From assembly GCF_028595325.1 (NCBI RefSeq), contig NZ_JAQQXR010000011.1, forward strand, positions 62,001 through 126,000: a stretch of 64,000 nucleotides of DNA. Reading direction: 5' to 3'. This DNA comes from Janthinobacterium fluminis (GTDB lineage Bacteria; Pseudomonadota; Gammaproteobacteria; Burkholderiales; Burkholderiaceae_D). The position numbers and the translations under genes were made by a program. Positions 17,204-26,490 of the stretch are shown here, piece by piece. Below the pieces are notes generated by a model. The model saw nothing but the letters and a program-made list of their open reading frames with translations, was not told the DNA's origin and made no database searches. Each line of letters begins with the position of its first letter. The stretch's first letter is position 1.

Positions 17204-18088
17204 TTACAACACCGCAAACATCGGGTGGCGGCTCAGCGCCTTCGCCTTCCAGGCCGTCCAGACGGGGGGCACTTTACAGAGCACCGCATCGGCATCGTCC
17301 TCGCTGGAAAACGCGCAAAACACGCAAGCACCGGAGCCAGTCATCCTGGCCTTGCCGTAACGCCCCAACCACTCCACCGCTGCTGCTACCGGCGGGAATA
17401 ATCGGCTTGCCACTTGCTGTAAATCGTTCCTACCAAAGCCGCCCACATCGTTTTCAACCATGAGGTGCCTGGAAAAGTCCGCTATTGTGACGAGTTTTGT
17501 ATCCCGTGTCAAATCCTCGGCGCAAAATATTTTCGCCGTCGGCACGGCCACGCCCGGCTCGATGACGACATACCAACAATCGGGCGCGGCCACCGCCTGC
17601 AAAGCCTCGCCCACACCCTCGGCGAAGGCCGTCTCGCCGAAAATGAAAAACGGAATGTCTGCGCCCAGCGGCAAGCCCAGCGCCATCAACTCGGCGCGCG
17701 TCAAGCCCGCCCGCCACAGACGGTTCAGCGCCATCAGCGTGGTGGCGGCGTCGGACGAGCCGCCGCCCAGGCCTCCACCCATCGGCAACACCTTCTCGAT
17801 GGCGATATCGACGCCGGGCGGCAGCGCGCCGCTGCGGCGCAGCACCTCGGCCTGCAGCAAGCGGGCGGCGCGCATGATCAAATCCTGCTCCTCCGGCACG
17901 CCGGCGACCTCGCTGACGCGGCGGATCGCCGTGTCGCCGCGCAACTGGAAATGCAGCACATCGCCGCGGTCGATCAACTGGAACACGGTTTGCAGCAAAT
18001 GATAGCCATCGGCGCGGCGGCCGTTAACGTGCAAAAACAGATTCAGCTTGGCCGGGGCCGGGCAATCGAGCAGGCTGGCGGGCGTCAT
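17204..18088 (-). CDS. ispE: 4-diphosphocytidyl-2-C-methyl-D-erythritol kinase
   Basis: IspE is the GHMP-family kinase of the MEP isoprenoid pathway, phosphorylating CDP-methylerythritol at the 2-hydroxyl. The 294-residue protein has the N-terminal substrate motif PAPAKLNLFLHVNGRRADGYH, the glycine-rich ATP loop PMGGGLGGGSSDAATTL and the C-terminal GHMP segment ARMTGSGACVF. Its start overlaps the lolB stop by four bases (ATGA), so lolB-ispE are translationally coupled. Confidence 0.97.
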   Translation of the reverse strand: MTPASLLDCPAPAKLNLFLHVNGRRADGYHLLQTVFQLIDRGDVLHFQLRGDTAIRRVSEVAGVPEEQDLIMRAARLLQAEVLRRSGALPPGVDIAIEKVLPMGGGLGGGSSDAATTLMALNRLWRAGLTRAELMALGLPLGADIPFFIFGETAFAEGVGEALQAVAAPDCWYVVIEPGVAVPTAKIFCAEDLTRDTKLVTIADFSRHLMVENDVGGFGRNDLQQVASRLFPPVAAAVEWLGRYGKARMTGSGACVFCAFSSEDDADAVLCKVPPVWTAWKAKALSRHPMFAVL

Positions 18089-18693
18089 GGCTGCTCCTCA
18101 ACGATGACAATGCGGATCGCCACGGCTGCCGAGTCAAGGCTGGCGGCGCGCTCGGCGTCGATGCGCTTGGGCCGCGGCGCGCCGGCGCCGTCCTGCCAGG
18201 ACACAAAATTCAGGCGCCAGCCATCGCGCGTGGTGACGCTGGCGTGCAGCGGCGAGGCAACGAAACGGCCGCCGTCGGCGCCCACCGCATAGCCCTGCAA
18301 CCAGTCGCGCAAGCCGGACACCGGCAACGGCCAGCCCAGCGCCTGCGCGCTCAGCGCGTCGACGTCGGCGGCCGCGCGCGGCGCCTGGCCGGCCTGCGTC
18401 AACGTCGCCAGGCCGGGCGCGACGGCGATCGTGGCAATGGTCGACCCCAGCGGCGAGGCCAGGCTGACGTCGACGCGCTCGCCGCGCTGCTGCCAGACGA
18501 ACTTGCCCGACAAAGACTCCGGCTTGTCATCGCGCTGATAATTCACCATCAAACGGCCGGCCAACTCCACGCTGTCGCGGTAAGGCGCCACCGGCTGCGC
18601 CGACGGCGGCACAGCGGTCGTCACACAGCCCGCCAACAGCGCGCACGCGCAGGCAAGGACAAGAAAATTCTTTCGCGCCAGGAACAAAGTCAT
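18085..18693 (-). CDS. lolB: outer membrane lipoprotein insertion protein LolB
   Basis: LolB accepts lipoproteins from LolA and inserts them in the outer membrane, and is itself a lipoprotein. The 202-residue product has a type II signal peptide with lipobox LLAGC (Cys near residue 22) and the LolB body including VELAGRLMVNYQ, SGKFVWQQRGERVDVSLASP and LQGYAVGA. A perfect palindrome lies just upstream, between this gene and the TPR lipoprotein gene. The coupling with ispE is the common beta- and gammaproteobacterial arrangement. Confidence 0.94.
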   Translation of the reverse strand: MTLFLARKNFLVLACACALLAGCVTTAVPPSAQPVAPYRDSVELAGRLMVNYQRDDKPESLSGKFVWQQRGERVDVSLASPLGSTIATIAVAPGLATLTQAGQAPRAAADVDALSAQALGWPLPVSGLRDWLQGYAVGADGGRFVASPLHASVTTRDGWRLNFVSWQDGAGAPRPKRIDAERAASLDSAAVAIRIVIVEEQP

Positions 18694-18724
18694 AAGAAAA
18701 ATAGATTGGGGAAATTAGCAACAT

Positions 18725-18786
18725 TGGGGTCAGGTCTAGACATGGCGGTTTTCACCGAAAAACCGCCATGTCTAGACCTGACCCCA
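18725..18786. repeat. perfect palindrome with 28-bp arms (REP-like element)
   Basis: The arms at 18725-18752 and 18759-18786 are exact reverse complements separated by a 6-bp loop; each arm begins with the GGGGTCAGGTCTAGAC type of sequence. The element lies between the TPR lipoprotein stop and the lolB start. Size, intergenic place and form resemble REP elements that are mobilised by RAYT transposases, but no second copy or transposase is present in the window. Confidence 0.85.
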
Positions 18787-18801
18787 GGGGGTGAAGCAAG
18801 T

Positions 18802-20592
18802 TTACAGGCTCAGGTTCAGGCGCGCCAGCGTGCTTTTCAGGGCGCCGTTGTGCGGGTCTTTGGCACCCGCTTCGCGCCACAGTTTTTCCGCTTCGGCTTT
18901 GTCGCCCTTTGCCCACAGCACTTCGCCAAGGTGGACGCCGATTTCAGGGTCGCTGCGCAAGGTGTAGGCGCGCCGCAGCATGTCTTCGGCATCTTGCAGA
19001 TTGCCGAGGCGGAATTGCACCCAGCCCATGCTGTCCATGATGAAGGGGTCGCCCGGCGCCATTTTCAGGGCTTTGTCGATCAGCGCGTGCGCTTCCGGCA
19101 GGCGGATGTTGCGCTCGGCCAGGGAGTAGCCCAGCGCGTTGTAGGCGTGGTGGTTGTTCGGGCTCTGCGCGATGACGCGGCGCAAGCTCGTTTCCATGAT
19201 GTCGAGCTTGCCCAGTTTTTCCGCCAGCAGGGCGAAGTCGTACAGCAGTTCGGCGTTGTCGGGGAAGCGTTTGAGGGCGTTTTCCAGCACCGTGAACGCG
19301 CTCTGTGTATAGCCTGCGTCGCGCAGCAACTGGGCGTCCGTCAGGAAGGTTTGCGCCTGCTCGTCGGCTTCCTCGGTCTTGATGTCGGCCAGCACCTTGC
19401 GCGCGCCGTCGAGGTCGCCGTGTTTGGCCATCAGTTGCGCCCGGCGTATCTTGGCCTCGAAGTAAGGCCGGCCGTCGCGCCCGTCGATCTGGTCCAGCCA
19501 TTGCAGCGCGCCGGCCGTGTCGCCTTTTTCCTCGGCGATCTGGGACAGTATCATGTGCACCTTGGCCGGGTCGCGCTCGTCGTTCGGCTTGGCCGCCAGC
19601 ACGGCGAGGAATTGCTTGAAGTGGGCTTCGGCCGCCGCCGTGTCGCGCAGTTGCATCGAGAGGATGCCGAGCGCGTACAGGGTGCCGACGTTGTCGGGCT
19701 GGGCCTTGAGCAGCATCTGGAATTGCTGGCGCGCCGGGTCGAACTGTTTCTGGTCGATCAGCAGGCGCGCGTAGGCGGTGCGCACGTCGCGGGCGCCGGG
19801 ATTGCTGGCAAGGAAGGTCGTCAGCACGCCCCGGGCTTCCTCCGGTGTGCCCGCCACCTGGGCCAGCGTCAGCGCCGCCAGCTCGGAGGCCGGCTTGATC
19901 TGCAGCGCGCGCTGCGCTTCTTGGGTGGCGCGCTCGCGCTGGCCCATCGCGAACGCGCTTTGCGCCAGCACGAGGTGGCTTTCCTGCATGGCCAGATACG
20001 GCGCCAGCACGCGTTCCAGCATGGCGAAGGCGGCCGCCTTGTCGCTGGCCCGGGCCAAGAATTGCTGCATCTGGAACATGCTCAGCGGGCGCGCGGCCGG
20101 CGCCGCGTCGTTCAGGCGCTGGACGAAGATCGGTTCGGCTTCGCCCATCTGCTCGCCCAGCACAACGAAGCCGAGGAAGTACTGTTTCGCCTCTTCCGAG
20201 TCGGGCGACAGTTCGCGCCACAGGCGGATCGCCGCCAGCGCTTCGCCGCCCTGCTTGGCCGCCAGCGCCATCTCGGCGGCGCGGCGGGCGATGCGCGGGT
20301 CGCGCGTTTGCTGGGCCACGCTCATCAGCGTGACGAAGGGGCCTTGCCAGCGGCCCGTCTTGAATTCCAGCTCGGCCTTGGTCAGTTTGTAGAGCAGCTC
20401 GCTGTTCAGCGCCAGGCTGGGCAAGACTTCGTCCGCGGGCGCGGGCGCAGGCGCTGGCTCGGCGGCGGTTTCCTCCGGCGGCTGCGGCGGCGCCGCCGCG
20501 GCTGCGCTGGCGACGGGCGCCTGCGGCGGCGCGACCACGGCGCACGCCGACATCAGGGCGGAGAGGGTTACAATGGCGAAAGCATTTTTCAA
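18802..20592 (-). CDS. tetratricopeptide-repeat lipoprotein
   Basis: The 596-residue protein has a lipoprotein signal (MKNAFAIVTLSALMSAC, lipobox LMSAC), a long Ala/Pro/Glu-rich linker to about residue 55, and then a continuous TPR solenoid, for example DNVGTLYALGILSMQLRDTA and NNHHAYNALGYSLAERNIRL. Homologues next to lolB in betaproteobacteria are thought to be envelope scaffolds, but no specific partner is established. The start codon is TTG with AGGA seven bases upstream. It heads a minus-strand run toward lolB-ispE and is divergent from mutM. Confidence 0.88.
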   Translation of the reverse strand: MKNAFAIVTLSALMSACAVVAPPQAPVASAAAAAPPQPPEETAAEPAPAPAPADEVLPSLALNSELLYKLTKAELEFKTGRWQGPFVTLMSVAQQTRDPRIARRAAEMALAAKQGGEALAAIRLWRELSPDSEEAKQYFLGFVVLGEQMGEAEPIFVQRLNDAAPAARPLSMFQMQQFLARASDKAAAFAMLERVLAPYLAMQESHLVLAQSAFAMGQRERATQEAQRALQIKPASELAALTLAQVAGTPEEARGVLTTFLASNPGARDVRTAYARLLIDQKQFDPARQQFQMLLKAQPDNVGTLYALGILSMQLRDTAAAEAHFKQFLAVLAAKPNDERDPAKVHMILSQIAEEKGDTAGALQWLDQIDGRDGRPYFEAKIRRAQLMAKHGDLDGARKVLADIKTEEADEQAQTFLTDAQLLRDAGYTQSAFTVLENALKRFPDNAELLYDFALLAEKLGKLDIMETSLRRVIAQSPNNHHAYNALGYSLAERNIRLPEAHALIDKALKMAPGDPFIMDSMGWVQFRLGNLQDAEDMLRRAYTLRSDPEIGVHLGEVLWAKGDKAEAEKLWREAGAKDPHNGALKSTLARLNLSL

Positions 20593-20732
20593 AAGGCATT
20601 CCTGGCTGTGCGGGCAAAGAATGATTCTACGCCCAACACATCAATTGCGTGTGCGCCCAGTGTAAGGAAATTTATTGCCAGAGCAATGCCCCCCGCCGGC
20701 CGCCGGCGTTTTCACCCTCGTTCGAGTCCGCC

Positions 20733-21566
20733 ATGCCAGAATTGCCCGAAGTTGAAGTCACACGGCGCGGTGTCGCGCCCCACCTCGAAGGCCGCGCCGT
20801 GCAGGATGTGGTGCTGCGCCGCAGCGGCTTGCGCTGGCCGTTTCCGCCGGACCTGGCGCAGCAGTTGTCCGGCCACACCATCGGCCTGACCGGGCGGCGC
20901 GGCAAATACCTGCTGTTGCCGTTCGAGCATGGCACCCTGATCATCCACCTGGGCATGTCGGGCCACCTGCGCGTGCTGCCGCCGCAGACGCTGGCGAACC
21001 GGCACGACCATTTCGACCTCGTCGTCGCCGGCGCGCAGGGCCCGCAGGTGTTGCGCATGACGGACCCGCGCCGCTTCGGCGCCGTGCTGTGGCACGACGC
21101 CCGCGACGGCGGCGTCGACAACCACCAGTTGTTGCGCGGCCTGGGCGTCGAGCCGCTGGAAGCGGGCTTTTCCGGTCAGTTGCTGTACCAGCAGACGCGC
21201 GGGCGCAGCGTCAGCGTCAAGCAGGCGTTGATGGCCGGCGACATCGTCGTCGGCGTCGGCAATATTTACTGCTCGGAGAGCCTGTTCCGCGCCGGCATCA
21301 ATCCGAAGACGCCGGCCGGGCGCGTCAGCCTGGCCCGCTACGACAAGCTGGCCCAGGCCGTGCGCGAGGTGCTGGCGGCGGCCATCATCCAGGGCGGCAG
21401 CACGCTGCGCGACTTTATCGGCGTAAACGGCCAGTCCGGCTATTTCCAGCAGAGCTATTTCGTCTATGATCGGGCAGGTCTGCCCTGCCGCGTCTGCGGC
21501 GCCACCGTGCGCCAGATCAAGCAGGGGCAGCGCTCGACTTTTTATTGTGTCAATTGCCAGAAATAA
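20733..21566 (+). CDS. mutM: bifunctional DNA-formamidopyrimidine glycosylase/AP lyase
   Basis: MutM (Fpg) excises 8-oxoguanine and formamidopyrimidines and cleaves the abasic site. Beginning at the ATG at 20733 the protein starts with the required Pro-Glu catalytic end (MPELPEVEV), has the DNA-binding segment [10 protein letters not shown], the helix-two-turn-helix region with [13 protein letters not shown], and a complete C-terminal zinc finger CRVCGATV...FYCVNCQK. Length is 277 residues. An upstream in-frame ATG at 20649 would displace the catalytic N-terminal proline and is excluded. It leads the mutM-dynamin-mutY cluster. Confidence 0.97.
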   Translation: MPELPEVEVTRRGVAPHLEGRAVQDVVLRRSGLRWPFPPDLAQQLSGHTIGLTGRRGKYLLLPFEHGTLIIHLGMSGHLRVLPPQTLANRHDHFDLVVAGAQGPQVLRMTDPRRFGAVLWHDARDGGVDNHQLLRGLGVEPLEAGFSGQLLYQQTRGRSVSVKQALMAGDIVVGVGNIYCSESLFRAGINPKTPAGRVSLARYDKLAQAVREVLAAAIIQGGSTLRDFIGVNGQSGYFQQSYFVYDRAGLPCRVCGATVRQIKQGQRSTFYCVNCQK

Positions 21567-21590
21567 GACCCGCATGGAGGCAAGGTCAGC

Positions 21591-23522
21591 ATGATGCTCA
21601 GGGATTTGCAACATTACAGCGCGTGGCGCCGCGGCGTCGTCTCGGCGCTAGAGCAATACCAGGGCTTTGTCGGCGCCGCCGACCTGGCCGACGGCGCCAC
21701 CGAGCTGCGCATCGCCCGCACCCTGGCCCGCCTGGCCGACGACAAGCTGGCGGTGGCCTTCGTCGCCGAATTTTCGCGCGGCAAATCCGAATTGATCAAT
21801 GCGATTTTCTTCGCCGACTACGGCCAGCGCATCCTGCCCTCGGCCGCCGGGCGCACGACCATGTGCCCGACCGAATTGCTGTACGACCCGGCCAGCCCGC
21901 CGTCGATCCGCCTGCTGCCGATCGAGACGCGGGAGCGCAATCTGTCGACCAGCGACTACCGCGACGACGCCGCCGCCTGGACCGTGCTGCCGCTGAACCT
22001 GGAGGTCGGCGGGGCGCTGCAGGAAACCCTGAAGCAGGTCAGCATGAGCAAGCGCGTGACGGTGGCCGAGGCGCAGCGCTACGGCCTGTACGACGCCGAC
22101 GACCCGGACGCCACCGCGGTGCAGGACGAGCACGGCATGGTCGAGATTTCGCTGTGGCGCCACGCCATCATCAACTTCCCCCACCCGCTGCTCAAGCAGG
22201 GCCTGGTGATCCTCGACACGCCCGGCCTGAACGCCATCGGCACCGAGCCGGAGCTGACGCTGAACCTGATCCCGAACGCCCACGCCGTGCTGTTCATCCT
22301 GGCCGCCGACACGGGCGTGACGAAGAGCGACATCGAGGTGTGGCGCCAGCACATCGGCGCCGGCGCCGGCCGCCTGGTGGTGCTCAACAAGATAGACAGC
22401 ATGTGGGACGAGTTGCGCAGCGACGCCGAGGTCGACCAGGACATCGCGCGCCAGCAGGCCGGCGCCGCGCACATGCTGGCCCTGGACGCGCGCCAGGTGT
22501 TCCCCGTGTCGGCGCAAAAGGCGCTGGTGGGCAAGATCAACGGCGACGCGGCGCTGCTGGCGAAAAGCCGCCTGGAGGCGCTCGAGCAAGCCCTGTTCAA
22601 CGAGCTGATTCCGGCCAAGCAGGACATCGTCCGCAAGCAACTGGCCGACGACATGCAGGCCATCGGCGCGGCCCAGCAGGCGCTGGTGGCGGCGCGCATC
22701 CGCGGCATCGCCGAGCAGTTGCACGAGCTGAAAAGCCTGCGCGGCAAGAACCAGAGCGTGGTCGCGCACATGATGCGCCGCATCGACGCCGAGAAAAAGG
22801 AGTTCGACAGCAGCCTGTTCAAGCTGCAGGCGACGCGCTCCGTGTTCACGCGCCTGTCGACGGAGTTGTACACCAGCCTGGGCATGGACATCGTGCGCGA
22901 CGATATCGACCAGGTGCGCGAAGAGATGCAGCGCAGCCGCTTTTTCACCGGCGTGCGCGAAGCCGTGCGCCAGTACTTCGAGCGCATCAAGGACAATGTC
23001 GCGCAGTCCGAGCGCAAGACGGTGGAAATCACCGAAATGATGGGCGTGATGTACCGCAAATTCTCCAACGAGAACGGCCTGGCGCTGGCGCTGCCGATGC
23101 CGTTTTCGCTGCAGCGCCACCGCCAGGAGATCGACGACATCGAGGCCGTCTACCACAAGCAGTTCGGCACGGCGACGCTGATCACGACCAGCCGCGTGGT
23201 GCTGATGGAGAAATTCTTCGACACCATCGCCTCGCGCGTGCGCAAGAGCTTCAAGACCGCCAACGACGACGCCGAGGCTTGGCTGAAGGTCATCATGGCG
23301 CCGCTGGAGGCGCAGATCCGCCAGCACAAGGAGCAGTTGAAACACCGGCTGGCGTCGATCCAGCGCATCCACGACGCCACCGACAGCCTGGAGCAGAAAA
23401 TCGACGTCTTCGAAACCAGCCTGGACACCCTGGAGCAGCAGAAAAGCCGCCTCGGCGAACTGGCCGGCGCCATCAGCATCGCCATCAATACACAAATCGT
23501 CGCGCTCGACGCGGCCGCATAA
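21591..23522 (+). CDS. dynamin-family GTPase
   Basis: The 643-residue protein is a bacterial dynamin-like GTPase. The GTPase domain carries G1 AEFSRGKSELINA (about residues 58-70), a conserved threonine region AAGRTTMCPTELL, G3 ILDTPGLNAIG (about 208) and G4 VVLNKIDSMWDE (about 265). The rest is alpha-helical with coiled-coil tendency, including a long C-terminal helix HDATDSLEQKIDVFETSLDT. No transmembrane segment is obvious, so it would associate peripherally with membranes. It lies 24 bp after mutM and 10 bp before mutY on the same strand, so it is probably co-transcribed with both repair genes. Confidence 0.88.
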   Translation: MMLRDLQHYSAWRRGVVSALEQYQGFVGAADLADGATELRIARTLARLADDKLAVAFVAEFSRGKSELINAIFFADYGQRILPSAAGRTTMCPTELLYDPASPPSIRLLPIETRERNLSTSDYRDDAAAWTVLPLNLEVGGALQETLKQVSMSKRVTVAEAQRYGLYDADDPDATAVQDEHGMVEISLWRHAIINFPHPLLKQGLVILDTPGLNAIGTEPELTLNLIPNAHAVLFILAADTGVTKSDIEVWRQHIGAGAGRLVVLNKIDSMWDELRSDAEVDQDIARQQAGAAHMLALDARQVFPVSAQKALVGKINGDAALLAKSRLEALEQALFNELIPAKQDIVRKQLADDMQAIGAAQQALVAARIRGIAEQLHELKSLRGKNQSVVAHMMRRIDAEKKEFDSSLFKLQATRSVFTRLSTELYTSLGMDIVRDDIDQVREEMQRSRFFTGVREAVRQYFERIKDNVAQSERKTVEITEMMGVMYRKFSNENGLALALPMPFSLQRHRQEIDDIEAVYHKQFGTATLITTSRVVLMEKFFDTIASRVRKSFKTANDDAEAWLKVIMAPLEAQIRQHKEQLKHRLASIQRIHDATDSLEQKIDVFETSLDTLEQQKSRLGELAGAISIAINTQIVALDAAA

Positions 23523-23532
23523 TAGAGAACAC

Positions 23533-24699
23533 ATGACAAGTCCGCTTCACCCGCCGCCGCCCGCACTGGGCGCGGCCAGCAATGCCTCCTTCGCCGATGC
23601 GGATTTTTCCGCCACCGTCATCGCCTGGCAGCGGGCCCACGGGCGCCACGCGCTGCCGTGGCAAAACACCCGCGACGCCTATCTGGTCTGGCTCTCCGAA
23701 ATCATGCTGCAGCAGACCCAGGTCGCCGCCGTGCTGGACTACTACGCCCGCTTCCTGGCGCGCTTCCCGACCCTGCGGACGCTGGCCGAGGCCCCCGTCG
23801 AGGACGTGATGGCGCAGTGGAGCGGCCTCGGTTATTACACGCGGGCGCGCAATCTGCACAAGTGCGCCCAGCGCGTGCTGGCCGAATACGACGGCGTGTT
23901 CCCCAGCGATCCGCTGCTGCTGGCCGAGCTGCCCGGCATCGGCCGCTCGACGGCGGCGGCGATCGCCGCGTTTTCCGGCGGCGTGCGCGCCGCCATCCTG
24001 GACGGCAACGTCAAGCGCGTGTTCGCCCGCGTGTTCGGCATCGCCGCCTATCCGGGCGAGAAAAAGGTCGAACAGGCGCTGTGGCTGCGCGCCGAGGCGC
24101 TGCTGCCGCAACAGGGCATCGAGTCGTACACGCAGGGGTTGATGGACCTGGGCGCGACGCTGTGCACGCGCAGCAGCCCGGACTGCCAGCGCTGCCCGCT
24201 GCAGCCGCGCTGCGTCGCCTACGCCACGCACCGCGTCAAGGATCTGCCGGTGCGCAAACCGAAAAAAACCAACCCGGAAAAACACGCGACGATGCTGGTC
24301 ATCATCGACCGCGGCCAGGTGCTGCTGCAGCAGCGCCCCGCCACCGGCATCTGGGGCGGCCTGCTGTCGCTGCCGGAGCTGGACGGGCATATGCCGCTCG
24401 ACGGGGACGGCGTGCCGCAGCCGGACCACGCCGCCATTGCGCTGGCGGCGGGCCGCTTCGGCGAGGTCGAATCGCAGCAGCGCCTGCTGCCGATCACCCA
24501 CGTGTTCACCCACTACAAGCTGCACATCGTGCCGTGCCGGATCGCGCTGGCGCGCCGCCTCGACCTGGCCGGCGAGGCCGGCCACGTCTGGCAAGACGGC
24601 GCCGGCATCGGCCAGGCGCCGCTGCCGGCGCCGGTCAAGAAGCTGCTGCTGGAACTGTTCGGCGACGCCGCGGCGGCGCAGACGCGCATGGCCTTCTAG
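23533..24699 (+). CDS. mutY: A/G-specific adenine DNA glycosylase
   Basis: MutY removes adenine mispaired with 8-oxoguanine, complementing MutM. The 388-residue protein has the helix-hairpin-helix GLGYYTRARNLH and LPGIGRSTAAAIAAFSGG with the catalytic Asp in ILDGNVKRV, a 4Fe-4S cluster motif C-x6-C-x2-C-x5-C (CTRSSPDCQRCPLQPRC), and a C-terminal NUDIX-like domain with GIWGGLLSLPEL that recognises 8-oxoG. Its TAG stop is immediately followed by the ATG of ttrS, with no spacer. Confidence 0.97.
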   Translation: MTSPLHPPPPALGAASNASFADADFSATVIAWQRAHGRHALPWQNTRDAYLVWLSEIMLQQTQVAAVLDYYARFLARFPTLRTLAEAPVEDVMAQWSGLGYYTRARNLHKCAQRVLAEYDGVFPSDPLLLAELPGIGRSTAAAIAAFSGGVRAAILDGNVKRVFARVFGIAAYPGEKKVEQALWLRAEALLPQQGIESYTQGLMDLGATLCTRSSPDCQRCPLQPRCVAYATHRVKDLPVRKPKKTNPEKHATMLVIIDRGQVLLQQRPATGIWGGLLSLPELDGHMPLDGDGVPQPDHAAIALAAGRFGEVESQQRLLPITHVFTHYKLHIVPCRIALARRLDLAGEAGHVWQDGAGIGQAPLPAPVKKLLLELFGDAAAAQTRMAF

Positions 24700-26490
24700 A
24701 TGCGCGCGGCGCGCCGCTTGTCGCGGCTGGCGCTGACGGCGCTGGCGGCCCTGTGCCTGCTGCCGGCGGCGCGCGCGCAGGACGGCGCCGACGCGCCCGT
24801 GCGCATCGGCGTGCTGGCCTACAAGGGGCCGGAGGCGGTGCAGCGCGACTGGTCGCGCCTGCGCCTGTGGCTGGAAGCGAGCGTGCCGGGGCGGCGCTTC
24901 GTGCTGCTCGATTTCGACCAGGCCGGGCTGACGCGGGCGGCGCGCGAGCGGGCCGTCGATTTCGTCATCACCAGCAGCGGCCACTATGTCGCGCTGGAGC
25001 ACGCCGCCGGCGCCAGCCGCATCGCCACGCTGGAGTCGCCGTGGGCGGCCTCGCCGCGCCAGTCGATCGGCTCGGCCATCGTGGTGCGCCGCGGCGCCGC
25101 CCTCGCCGCCCTGCCCGAGCTGGCCGGCAAGCACGTGCTGGCCGTCGACCCGGACGCGTTCGGCGGCTATCAGATCGCCGCGCGCGAATTGCTGGCGGCC
25201 GGCGTCGACCCGGAGCACGACCTGGGCAGGCTGGAATTTTCCGGCTTCCCGACGCAGAAGATCTTGCTGGCCGTGCGCGCCGGCCGGGCCGACGCCGGCA
25301 TCGTCCGCATCTGCCTGCTGGAACAGATGATACGCAGCGGCGAGCTGGACGCCGCCGACCTGCGCGTGCTGGCCCCCGTTGCCAGCCCCGGCTCGGCATG
25401 CCAGAGCTCCTCGCGGCTCTATCCCGACTGGCCCTTCGCGGCGCTGCGCCACACGGCGCCGCAATTGTCCAAGCAAGTGGCGGTGGCGCTGCTGACGATG
25501 GCGCGCACGCCGGACGGCTACAGCTGGGCCGTGCCGGGCGACTACCAGGGCGTCGACACGCTGTTCCGCGAGCTGCGCATCGGCCCCTACGCCTACCTGC
25601 GCGAGTGGAGCTTCGAAACCGTGCTGCGGCGCTACTGGGGCTTGATGCTGCTGGCGCTGGCCCTGCTGGTGGGCTGGGCCGTGCACACGGTGCGGGTCGA
25701 ACACCTGGTGGGCCGGCGCACCGGGCAGCTGCGCGCGGCGCAGGAAACCCAGCGGCGCATGGCCGACGAGGCGCAGGCGCGCCAGGCGGCGCTGGACCAC
25801 ACGGCGCGCCTGGCCATCCTCGGCGAAATGGCCAGCGCCATCGCCCACGAACTGAACCAGCCGCTGGCGGCGATCGGCAATTTCGCCCGCGGCATGGCGC
25901 GCCGCATCGACGCCGGCAGGATGGAGGCGGCGCCGCTGCTTGAGGGCGCCAACGAGATCGCGGCGCAAAGCGAACGGGCCGGCAACATCATGCGCAATGT
26001 CCGCGCGCTGGCGCAAAAAAAGCCGGCCGAGCGGCGCCACCTCGACCTGGCCGCCGTGCTGGAAGACGCCTTCGCCCTGTTCCGCGCCGCCCATCCGCAG
26101 GCGCAACTGGCCTGGCGCGGCGCCAGGGCGCCGGCGCCGGTGCTGGCCGACGCGCTGCAAATCCAGCAGGTGACGCTGAATCTGTTGAAGAATGCCCTGG
26201 ACGCGCAGCGCAGCGCCGGCCGCGCCGAGCAAGCCATCGAGGTCGGCCTGGACGCCGACGCGGGCGCCTGGCGCGTCAGCGTGCGCGACAGCGGTTGCGG
26301 CCTCGCGCCCGAGCAGTTTGCGCGCCTGTTCGAACCTTTTTTCACGACCAAGGCGGAGGGTCTGGGACTCGGCCTGTCGCTCAGCAAGAGCATCATCGAA
26401 ACCTTCGGCGGCACGCTGTCGGCGCGCCCCAACGGCGACGCGGCGGGCCTGACCATCTGCTTCACCCTGCCCAATATGGAACACCCATGA
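24700..26490 (+). CDS. ttrS: tetrathionate sensor histidine kinase TtrS
   Basis: TtrS senses tetrathionate in the periplasm and phosphorylates TtrR. The 596-residue protein has a signal peptide (cleavage near AARAQDG), a PhnD-like periplasmic binding domain (about 30-290, VRIGVLAYKGPEAVQRDW; the family segment SRLYPDWPFAAL), one transmembrane helix (about 310-330), a coiled-coil linker, then HisKA with H box ASAIAHELNQPLAAIGNF, N box VTLNLLKNALDA and G boxes DSGCGL and GLGLGLSLSKSI. The stop overlaps the ttrR start (ATGA). The gene starts directly after the mutY stop, so transcription may read in from the mut cluster. Confidence 0.9.
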   Translation: MRAARRLSRLALTALAALCLLPAARAQDGADAPVRIGVLAYKGPEAVQRDWSRLRLWLEASVPGRRFVLLDFDQAGLTRAARERAVDFVITSSGHYVALEHAAGASRIATLESPWAASPRQSIGSAIVVRRGAALAALPELAGKHVLAVDPDAFGGYQIAARELLAAGVDPEHDLGRLEFSGFPTQKILLAVRAGRADAGIVRICLLEQMIRSGELDAADLRVLAPVASPGSACQSSSRLYPDWPFAALRHTAPQLSKQVAVALLTMARTPDGYSWAVPGDYQGVDTLFRELRIGPYAYLREWSFETVLRRYWGLMLLALALLVGWAVHTVRVEHLVGRRTGQLRAAQETQRRMADEAQARQAALDHTARLAILGEMASAIAHELNQPLAAIGNFARGMARRIDAGRMEAAPLLEGANEIAAQSERAGNIMRNVRALAQKKPAERRHLDLAAVLEDAFALFRAAHPQAQLAWRGARAPAPVLADALQIQQVTLNLLKNALDAQRSAGRAEQAIEVGLDADAGAWRVSVRDSGCGLAPEQFARLFEPFFTTKAEGLGLGLSLSKSIIETFGGTLSARPNGDAAGLTICFTLPNMEHP

